Shown: one piece after another, positions 10,337-19,200 of the stretch
Layout: every line of letters starts with the position of its first letter
How positions within the stretch are numbered: the first letter of the stretch is position 1
Assembly (NCBI GenBank): GCA_016987375.1
Contig: PJRA01000265.1
Coordinates: 198,624 to 219,153, forward strand
Direction of reading: 5' to 3'
From: Brachionus koreanus
Taxonomy: Eukaryota; Rotifera; Eurotatoria; Ploima; Brachionidae
Length of the DNA: 20,530 nucleotides
The notes under the pieces: model-generated
Seen by the model: only the letters and a program-made list of their open reading frames with translations
Databases searched by the model: none
What the model was told of the DNA's origin: nothing
Position numbers and translations under genes: made by a program

Positions 10337-13300
10337 ATGATTAAATATTTCAAGACGATCTTATTAAGTTTTGGTATAACTTTTATAAGCGGGGCTATTT
10401 ATCTTTTATTATTTGAATTCGAACTAGAAAATTTAGAGGTAAGCTTTAATAAAAAATAAATAAAAGCGTTTAATAAAAATTCTTTTCATCAGCAAACTTA
10501 TTTAATAGTAAATAAAAATAAAGGCATGGTAATTTTCTTTTATCAAAAAATTATTATTTAAAATTTATATTAAGAAATAAAATATTTTATATTTTATATA
10601 TTAAGATTTTGTGAAATTTGGTACATGTTAAAAAATTAAAAGAAAAATTAATGCTTTTATCTAAGATTTTTAAAAATAAGGCTTGGTTAAATTTAATATA
10701 TAGTAGAGTGTAGGGCATTTTGCATTGATTTTGATTTTTTGCAATTAATTTTTATGTTCTATAAATCCAACATTTTACAATAATAAAAAATATTGCAATA
10801 GAACAATAATTAAAAAATTATTATTGCAAAATGTTGGATTTATAGAACTAGTTTTTGACCTCTATAATAAAAATTGTCAGATTTTTAAATTTCATTATAT
10901 TTTCTTTTTAGTATTCAGTAATTTAGCACTAGCTTACTTCCTGCATAAGTTAGTTTGAGCTTACAGTGTTACTTTAGCGGAATTGAGCATATTGCGGAGA
11001 GTGGTATTATGAAATTCAAATACAAAAAAAACAAAAAATTGATCCTATTTTGGTTTTTTGAAATTTGGTACAAAATAAAAAATAGAACAAAAATTAATGC
11101 TAAAAAAGCTTATAACTTTTTTTCTGAAGGCTTTTAATTAGTTCTGTAAGCGCAAAAAACTGCAACATACTTAATTGCACCAAAAGATAAAGTCAATGAT
11201 GTGCAAATTCTCTGCAAAATGCACTATAGCGAAATTTCTCCAAATTTAAATTATTTTAAAATTGCAGAGTTTTACCGGATTGCTGATAGTAACCAGAGTG
11301 CAGCTTATTGTATTCACAGAATTTGCTTTTGACTTTTAAAAGAAAAGTTATAAGAATTTTTAGCATTTTGTTTTGTTCTATTGTACTAAATATTACAAAA
11401 CCAATATTATTTATTATTTAAATAATTTGAGATGAGCTTCGGGTGACACAAAATGAAACTAATTTTTTCTTTTTAGCCCAACAAATAGAAAAAAATGAAT
11501 ATTAAAAAGTAGATAAAAGGAACAAGTTAAAAGAATTGAAGTTTAAACATTTTTTATAATAGATTCAAATATTTGAAATAGTGAATTGAAATTTACAAAG
11601 GTGTTGTTTACTATGAGTTGGATTTGTGGATACTACAATTTTGGTTTTTAAACGGGAAAATTTGATGTGTTTTATTTTCAAGATTTTAAAGGCTAGATGA
11701 GATTTTTTGGGCTGAGCATAGAAGCGGAATGAACGCATAGTCCTTTTGCGAAAGAATAAATTTTTTGAGAATATTTTAAAAATTGAAAAAGAGTTTTTTT
11801 AGCCTAAGACCTTTGATTCTGCGAATTTGGTTGATCTTGGGCGACAGCTTGATTTTGATGTTAATATTTTCAAATAGATCTTTAAGGATCTATATAAAGG
11901 ATTAGTTTTTTAAATTTACAAGAAAGTCAATCAAGAACTGGTTTGAATCTTATAAGATTTGATAAGTAAAAGACAATTTGTGTTAAGAACATTTAAGAAA
12001 ATCATAAGAATCTTAAATCTTTTGAAATCTTTCAGGATCCTATACCGTCCTGGATTAAGAACTTGACAAGTCCTGCTTAAGATATTTATTAGGATTTGTT
12101 TTCTGGGTAGTGTCCATGCCACAAGAGACTCATTAAAAATTTATTTATTTATTAAATATATTATTAAAAATAATTATTTATGAATAAAATATAAAAAGGA
12201 TTTAATATTAACACTCAAAAACCGGAGGGGTCTTTTGAACCCCTTTTGTAACTTTCTTTATTTGTTTTTTATTCAATAAATTTAATCATTTTTTTATAAT
12301 TTTTTTTTCAATCATATCTTAAATCAAAAATATTATAAAATAATTTTATTTTCATTGAAAAAAAGTATTAAAAAAGATTTAAATAAAAGGATCAAAAAAG
12401 TCATCCGGTTTTTGAGGGTTTTCAATATAAAGAGATGATAGACAGAGTCAATCGGAAGATATAATCTAGTGTGCTCATGTTTTTCCTGAATTCGGATTGA
12501 CAATGAAGTAGCAGTTGTTTTATTTTCGATCAATTTTTGTAGTTTGAGGTAAATTATTTTTTTAGCAGTTTGGATAGACTACTGATTAGTGAGGTGGGTC
12601 GGTATGAGTTAAAATCGTCTGTTGATTTGTCTTTTTAGTATCTTAATCACAATATAAAATTGTAAAAAGAAACTCAATTGATTGCCTAATAAAAATCTTT
12701 TAGAAGCTATGTAATTTTAAATAAGAACTTAATTGAATGATTTAAGCTGATGAAAGAAATATAAGTGATTTTTTTTAAATAATAATTTCTGTTCATTAAT
12801 ATTATTAATGTGATACATTTTATTTCGAATTTTAAGCCAGAATACATAATTGAGAAAAGAATTTGGAATGATGAGAATACTGGTGAGAATCAATATAACA
12901 TGACTTTTGATGGATTTAACGAATTTTACATTAAGAATCTAAAGAAAACTTTGGATTGTAATTTTAAGTTGCTTATTTAATTTACTTTTTTTTAAAAAAA
13001 GATTTTTTTTTTATATTTTAAAAAAAAACTATTTAAGCTAATTTTTATCAAAATAATTTTCTAATTAGATTATAATTTTGTGATTTCCTAATTAAAAACA
13101 AATTTTGTCATTTAGATGAGCAAAAAATGGGCGATAGTTACTTTCTGGAACGAAAGATAGCAAATAATACACCAATTATAATATGGTGGACCCCGTTCAC
13201 AATGGACATGGGTTCTTATAAAGAATGCAAGAGTATTAAAAAATCTTGTTTCTTTACAAATATCCGTAAATATAGAACTAAGCCAAACCAAAAAGCATTT

Positions 13301-14565
13301 CTTTTTTATGGAACAGATTTTTCATTATACGATTTACCTTTACCAAGACTCGACAACGAACATTGGGGTCTTTTGCATGAAGAATCTCCAAAAAACAATT
13401 ATTTGCTCTCGTTTGAAAAAATAATGAATCTTTTCAATCACACAGCTACATTTAAACGTGAATCGGACATGCCTTTACTAACTCAATATTTGACTAGCAT
13501 TGAAGACTTAGAAAGCAGAGAATTTTTAATTACAACTGAGAAAAAAAATCGATTACAAATTGAAGAAAAGCTGGCCCCAATTGCCTATGTACAGTCTGAT
13601 TGTTATACACCATCGGACAGAGATATTTATGTCAAATCTCTAATGAATTATATTAAAGTTGATTCTTATGGAAGATGTTTACATAGCAAAGATCTGCCAG
13701 AAAAGTACTAGAATAATAATATTCTATTTAAATTTTTATAAAAAAACTTATTTTAAAATTTTCATAAGTTTAAATCAACCGGTAGTCAGCATGAATTCAA
13801 AAGAATTTTATAAAATCATAGCCAAATATAAATTTGTACTTGCTATGGAAAATGCTGTATGTGATGATTATATGTAAATTTTATTTAAACATCTTTAATT
13901 GATTATTAAAAAAATTTGATAATAGAACAGAGAAGTTATGGCGCTCTTTCTATATTGGTTCCGTACCTATTGTTTATGGTTCATCTAAGTCAAAAGATAT
14001 TTATCCAGATAATGGCACAGCTATAGATATTCGAGATTTTAAATCAGCCAAAGAATTAGCTCAGTTTATTAACGAACTAAACAATGACGACTCAAAATAC
14101 GAAAATTATTTGAGATATAAACGAAAAAACGGAGTAAAAAATCCAATTTTGAAAGAATTAATTTCAAATCGTAAATGGGGCATTAATAATGATCGAAAAA
14201 GAGGTTCTTACATTGATCATTTTGAATGCCTTGTTTGTGAGAGACTTCATAAAAATATGGCAATTGTAAAAAATGGAGGCGAACAAATGACTTGGATTGC
14301 TGAAAAAAATCATATGGGATGCCCGCCTCCTTATACTTTCAGCGAAGAAGGGATACTACTAAATCGATCGAATGAGGCCGATTTTGTGCCAAGCAGTTTT
14401 TTGACTAGTTATCAAATGGATTATATTCAACAGAAGTTATTTTTTGAAAAATATTATGACAAAAATTACAAAAATTTAAGCTATAGAAAATTATTCGAGG
14501 ATACACTAAATTATCATAGAACAATATTTAGTAAAGAAAAAGAAAAAATAGATTTAAGAAAATAA
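10337..14565 (+). CDS. FUT10: FUT10/FUT11-type fucosyltransferase (GT10, type II membrane)
   Basis: A GT10-family fucosyltransferase of the FUT10/FUT11 branch. These ER/Golgi enzymes use GDP-fucose; vertebrate members are classed as alpha-1,3-fucosyltransferases and more recently as protein O-fucosyltransferases. The model is 10337-10438, 12837-12957, 13116-13704, 13769-13873 and 13926-14565. All junctions are GT...AG, phases agree, and the product is 518 residues (family about 480-505). The N-terminus has a short basic stretch and one hydrophobic anchor (about 8-26). Conserved blocks: IIWWTPFT, SCFFT, FLFYGTDF, HEESPKNNY (from H162), YVQSDCYTPSDRD, VDSYGRCL, ENAVCDDYITEKLW (from about 298; codon 306 is split by intron 4) and FECLVC (405-410). 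It resembles FUT10 in the middle and FUT11 nearer the end, as expected for a gene predating their split. Exons 3-5 are secure. Exons 1 and 2 are less certain, because intron 1 would be 2398 bases and the match there is only a signal anchor plus phase. Confidence 0.88.
10611..10654 (+). repeat. Diverged direct repeat, left copy
   Basis: The stretch GTGAAATTTGGTACA...AATTAATGCT is repeated in the same direction, with substitutions, at 11058-11101. The two copies flank the dispersed repeat at 10662-10983. They are too long and too diverged to be a plain target-site duplication. Confidence 0.5.
10662..10983 (+). repeat. Dispersed repeat copy 1, in fucosyltransferase intron 1
   Basis: This 322-base stretch is repeated at 20209-20530 with only four base differences by eye and no internal gaps. 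It contains an inverted repeat with 30-base arms at 10757-10786 and 10818-10847 (one mismatch) around a 31-base loop. No open reading frame of note is present. High identity with one sharp visible edge (about 10660) indicates a recently spread non-autonomous element. The right edge cannot be set because copy 2 runs off the window. It lies on the sense strand of the host intron. Confidence 0.85.
11064..11390. mobile_element. Foldback (MITE-like) element in fucosyltransferase intron 1
   Basis: The left arm (GGTACAAAATAAAAAATAGA..., to about 11120) matches the reverse complement of about 11342-11389. Shared blocks in order are GTACAA, TAGAACAAAA, AATGCTAAAAA and CTTATAACTTTT. Weaker inverted similarity continues inward (TTCTGT...CTGCA; CTCTGCAA near the centre), so much of the unit can fold on itself. 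No coding capacity. The left arm overlaps the direct repeat at 11058-11101. Arms are imperfect, so this is an old copy. Confidence 0.55.
11400..12836 (+). other. Remainder of fucosyltransferase intron 1
   Basis: Apart from the inverted repeat at 12211-12420, no exon, RNA gene or coding relic is supported. Between about 11880 and 12120 words such as AAGATTT, CTTAAG and AGGATC recur in both orientations, which looks like an old, scrambled repeat. I could not define its unit. Confidence 0.4.
12211..12420. repeat. Inverted-repeat unit in fucosyltransferase intron 1
   Basis: CTCAAAAACCGGA at 12214-12226 is matched by its exact complement at 12404-12416, and weaker similarity follows on the inner side (TCTTTTGAACCCC against the complement of GGATCAAAAAAG). 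A G/C-containing 13-base match about 180 bases apart is more than expected by chance here, so this may be a small non-autonomous element. No other copy is in the window. Confidence 0.4.
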
Positions 14566-14593
14566 TTAATTTATCTTAAAATAATACTAAATT

Positions 14594-14599
14594 AATAAA
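14594..14599 (+). terminator. Polyadenylation signal of the fucosyltransferase gene
   Basis: AATAAA lies 28 bases after the stop codon at 14563-14565. It is the first clear hexamer downstream and would give a short 3' UTR like those proposed for neighbouring genes. Confidence 0.4.
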
Positions 14600-14634
14600 A
14601 AAAATTATTCAATTTATTATTTTTAATTTATGCA

Positions 14635-14965
14635 ATGGGCTTAAGTGCAGTAGATTGGTTCTTACCTTCAAATAGGAAAAAAGAAGGCTACTTTATTTGT
14701 GAAGAAGTTGTGTCGTTCATAACATTTCTTAAAGACTGGTCTTTTTATTATATTTACTTCTTTTTAGGAAATTGAATGATATCAACAACCATATTTTATC
14801 CATTTTATTACATCTAATTCAGCAGTTTTTAAAATTGTTCATTCAAATAATTTAAGCCTGTTTTCATATATTTTGTTAGGAATTAATGTTACAAGTCTGG
14901 TTACGTCTGATTTTGTCCAGTCACCAGATGACTTGTTTTTTGCCTGGACTCTAAACCATATTTAA
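14635..14965. pseudogene. Decayed coding-like sequence, family and strand unresolved
   Basis: Two islands less AT-rich than their surroundings (about 14640-14760 and 14880-14960) read like protein on both strands. On the + strand, ATG 14635 opens a 46-residue frame (MGLSAVDWFLPSNRKKEGYF...) ending at 14775, and a second frame of 61 residues without an ATG runs 14780-14962. On the - strand, 14961-14839 reads WFRVQAKNKSSGDWTKSDV... for 40 residues to a stop, followed further along by KRPVFKKCYERHNFFTNK in another block (about 14740-14687). The - strand version has more charged, globular-looking composition and I favour it slightly. I recognise no family on either strand. It is most likely a broken gene or transposon fragment. 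Confidence 0.35.
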
Positions 14966-16214
14966 GCATTGCCTAAAAATTTTAAAAATATAAGGCAAAA
15001 TATATGCATGCTATCCCAATTTTCAATGAGCGAAAAATATAAAAAGATAATTCCTATTTTATATTAAAACTGGCTTTTTTAAGCAAAATTATAACTTAGT
15101 ATTTAATTGGCAAAATTAAAATGATATTAAATTTTTAAATTTCCAAATTTTTAGATATTTTGTGCAATATTTTTATTTTTTTTATTACATCGCCTTCTAG
15201 GCATTAACTAAAATAAATAAATATATTTTAAAAAATTTTTAACATTCATTTTGACAACCAAATAATTTGAGAGAATTTCTGAAAAAAAAACACAAAAAAT
15301 GATCTTTTAATAACGGTCAATTTAAATAGGCTATTTAATTTTTTATATTAAAATTTAAAAAAAAATAATAATCTCATAAATTTTCAATTATTATATCGAC
15401 TAATTCTTATTATAATGTTTTTGAATGACCATGTAAACTATTCTGTAAATAAGAATTTTTCTGAAACTTAGTTATTATAATCCGAATTAAAATTTTTGCT
15501 ATCTTTTTTTAAATTTTTCTTAAATTTCCCATTATTTAAGAGTGACCTATAGATCCTCAGGCCAATAGACCTCTTCTAATCTCATATATGATCAAAAATG
15601 ACCAAGAATGTGCAACCATCTAAAAAAAAAGCATTTTATAAATATATTTGCACTATATTAAACATATTTCTTTATTAATAAATTAACAACTCAAAAAATA
15701 GCAACAATTGAAAATCATTAATCAAAATATTGAAAAGAATAGTAAAGTAATTACAAAAAAATATATTTATAAAACTGTTGGTGTGAATATTTTGAAAAAT
15801 ATGGTTTTTACAGTCCTCAATTCGCCTTTTATTAATTATTTATTTATATTTTGATAGGAAGAGCGTGAAAATTAAGATGAAAGACAATTTTTAAATTGAA
15901 TTCTGTTTAAAAATCATAAACTTCTTTAAAAACCAAATAAAAAAACGATGTGCGAATCATGCGGTTTTACATTATAAACAGCAAAAAATGTCAAATATAT
16001 TTTTGTTAATCCTTGCAGATAGATAAATCCTTATGGATAACAATTTTTCTGCTCATTTTAATTGTCATAATGTTTTGTTTGTTTTAATTGAGCTAAAAAT
16101 TAATTTATTTTCATATTTTAATTCAAACCAAAACAAATCACATGATTTAAGATTAATTTAATTTTTTTTCTCTTTGTCATAAAATTATTATTTTATCTTT
16201 AAAAAGAAAATTAA
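14966..16214. other. AT-rich spacer upstream of COMMD9
   Basis: No gene supported. An AT-only inverted pair (TTTTATAAATATATTT near 15634-15649 and its complement near 15758-15773) is present. The end of the interval must hold the COMMD9 promoter and leader, but no core element stands out. Confidence 0.45.
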
Positions 16215-19200
16215 ATGGATATTCAATTTGATCTTCTGGAGAATTTAATTAAAGTAACTGGTCTAGTGAAAATTTTTTTAATCTTATTTTTTTCTAATTA
16301 AATCAAGTCTCCAAGCAAAGATTTTCTAAATCAAACAATTTATGAAGCATTCAATCATTCACGAGATTTAAAACCATCGAAAAATTTTCTTGAACAATTG
16401 AGTCAACATTTGGAAATTGACATAGATTCTTCAGAAAAAGTGAATTTCAATTTTTTTTAAATTTTGTCAGCTTATTATTTAATTTGTATAAAAAAAAAGC
16501 TCATCTCTGAATTAGGAAAGCTAATTAGCAGATTAATTTTTGAAAATCAAACAAATTTACAACAAATTCAGAATGCTCTTGCATCTAGTTCATTGCAATC
16601 AAATCTGAAAAATTTATTAGGAAAAATTTTGGCCGAAAGACTTCCTCAATTTAGAAATAAATTGATGAAAGATGAAGAAATGATGCCAAAACTTTTAGAT
16701 TTTAAGTGTAGAGTGGACATTAAAATGGACTCTAATATGACCGATTCAGAAGCCAAATCGGGACAACAAACTTGTCTTTTAAACCTAAAGGTAAACTAAA
16801 TTTTTTTTAAATTTTTTCAATCAGTTAAATCGGTTTAAGAAATATTTTAAAAAATTTTGGAAAAACTACGAAAATTTTTACATTTAGACTGATGAGGATA
16901 CTAATGAGCGTATCCGAGCCAATTCGGCAAAGCAGCCGATCATGGGCATAAGTGATATAATTAAGCAGCAATTCAAAAAAAGGTCAGAAAAGCAGCTTGG
17001 TCTTCTTAGTTTTTTGGCTCGTTTATATCCGAACGACAAATGCGGATCAAATGGACTTCCGCTTACCCCTAATTCAATCAGAATTTATGGAAAATTTCAG
17101 TATCTCAAGAAAATCAACTTTCCAAATTTATGCCAATATATTGACATACAAAGGGGCCAAAATGAAAGACTTTATGTTCTAAGTGAACACTATTCTCTTA
17201 ATTTACAGGATCTTTTGAATGATACATACATTTATAACCTAATTATAACCAATTCGAGTCTGTTGCTAAAATGGATCGATCAATTGTTGAGGTCATTTTT
17301 GTATTTAAGTGATAATTTGATAGCAAATCGGCTGGTTAGTTTGAAAAATGTTTGCATTTCTCCTCAAGGAGACGTCAAATTAGCCAATTATGGTCTTTAC
17401 TATATGTCTGAGAACGGAAATTGTGTAGATTTTCCAGTTTTCAATTTGGAAACTTTGTCGCCAGAAGGCTACATTTTAGATTTTTTGAATGCAACTGAAA
17501 ATTCTCACAAATCTTTCAGCAATAGTGAACTTCTTAATACCCAATTGGCCAACCCTAAAAGCGATGTTTGGTCTATTGGTTGCATTTTGGTGCAATTTTT
17601 CTTTGGTCTCAAAAATCTAAGCCTAAAACCAGAAGAAGTAATTGAAAAAGTAATAAATGTTAACACATTTCATTCTGGTTATGAATTTATACTCGATTTA
17701 TATGGAATAGATGAGACCAAAAAAATGACAATCGAAAAAAAAACCCGTGCCATCTATCTAAAACTGATAAAAAAGTGTCTTACAATTAATTCTCATGAAA
17801 GACCAAATTTAAGAGAATTGAGCAATATTTTTGATCAATGTTTACAAGAGGAAGAAATAGAAAAAGCTCATTTTGATGAGTGTGCTAGCAGCAATAAATT
17901 GAATTTGTTCAACAGCCATTTAAGATTTTGTGACGATTCAAATAATGAAAAGGAAGACTTTTTGTGGAAGCTAGGTGTTAGAGAAGTTTGCTTTTTGTGG
18001 AAATTGGCTGCTGGAGATTGCTTTCAAACACTGAAAACAAATGGACGCCTCAAAACCACACTTAGTTCAATACATAAATTTCCCCTGTACACTCAGGCTG
18101 AGAATGGATTCGAACATGGCAAATTAATTCATGAAGAGGAATCAAAGTTTAACGATCAAATAGTACCAGTATCTTTGGAACAATTGAGAAAAAGATTTGA
18201 GCTAATAAATAAAAAAATTTTTTTTCCTTTACTTGAATTTAAAGCGGATAAATTTGAAGTGGAAAATGTTCAACTTCAACCGGTTAATATCAGAGAATTA
18301 GACATTGACTATCAACTTTATCGAATAGTACTTTTTTCGCGTTATCTCTCTGCGTATCCATTCAAAAAAAACGAGTTAATCCAAGAGTGCATTATAGATG
18401 TTCCACCTTTGTACCGAAATTTAGTATGGGCGATTTTACTAGAAGTTCCTTTGAATATTGAAGACATATATTTAAATATCAACAAAGAACAAATAACAAG
18501 TACAGACCGACAGATAGATGTAGACATTCCTCGTTGCCACCAATATGATCCATTGATGGCAACTCCTCAAGGTCATATAAAGCTAAAACGAGTTCTCAAA
18601 TCATGGGTTTTATCCAATCCTAATTTGGTCTATTGGCAAGGACTTGACAGTTTGTGTGCTCCATTTTTATATCTTAATTTCAATCGAGAAGAGCTCGCTT
18701 TTGGATGTCTAACTAATTTTGTCAAAAAATATGCAGCTAATTTCTTTCTAAAAGATAATTCAGCTGTAATACATGAGTATTTAGCTGTGTTTTCTCATAT
18801 GATAAGCTTTAATGAGCCTGAATTGGCCGCTCATTTTGAATCTATTGAATTTAAGCCTGATTTGTACGCTATTCCGTGGTTTTTGACCATGTTTGCTCAC
18901 ATATTTCCTCTTTACAAAATTTTTCACCTATGGGACTGTTTACTAGTTGGATCATCAGCATTTCCTCTTTGCATTGGAGTATCCATTTTAAAGCAATTGA
19001 GAAACATTCTGCTCAAATCGGATTTTAATGAGTGCATATTGTTTTTCAGTGAATTGCCTGAGATAAACATTGAAAAATGTGTCACAGATGCATTGGATAT
19101 TTTCAAAAGCACGCCAGAGAGCTGCATGTACCGAGAACACAGTGGCTTGGTACCGAATGAAATTGATCCTTTGTTGGACATGACTCCCATAAGTCTGGAC

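Noticed and set aside
10955..11137. 60-residue + strand frame
   Set aside because: It starts without an ATG inside the dispersed repeat, runs into the foldback arm, and is mostly Lys/Asn/Ile from A/T sequence.
11931..12122. 63-residue - strand frame
   Set aside because: Falls in repeat-like intron sequence with recurring AAGATTT words and no protein similarity that I can see.
12333..12533. 66-residue - strand frame
   Set aside because: Overlaps one arm of an inverted repeat and ends in low-complexity hydrophobic residues; no domain.
13659..13877. 72-residue frame as a separate protein
   Set aside because: Its second half is fucosyltransferase exon 4 (13769-13873) and its first half is the out-of-frame end of exon 3 plus intron.
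15634..15773. 16-base inverted pair TTTTATAAATATATTT as transposon ends
   Set aside because: It contains only A and T, so a chance match is likely and no further arm similarity was seen.
16471..16499. GTCAG acceptor at 16470 for COMMD9 exon 3
   Set aside because: Phase 0 from exon 2 would hit a stop after three codons; the A-rich acceptor at 16499 keeps frame and family alignment.
16464..16799. 111-residue frame starting at 16464 taken as its own gene
   Set aside because: It is COMMD9 exon 3 plus intronic bases at both ends. The first twelve codons lie in the intron, and VN after LNLK is read-through past the donor at 16791.
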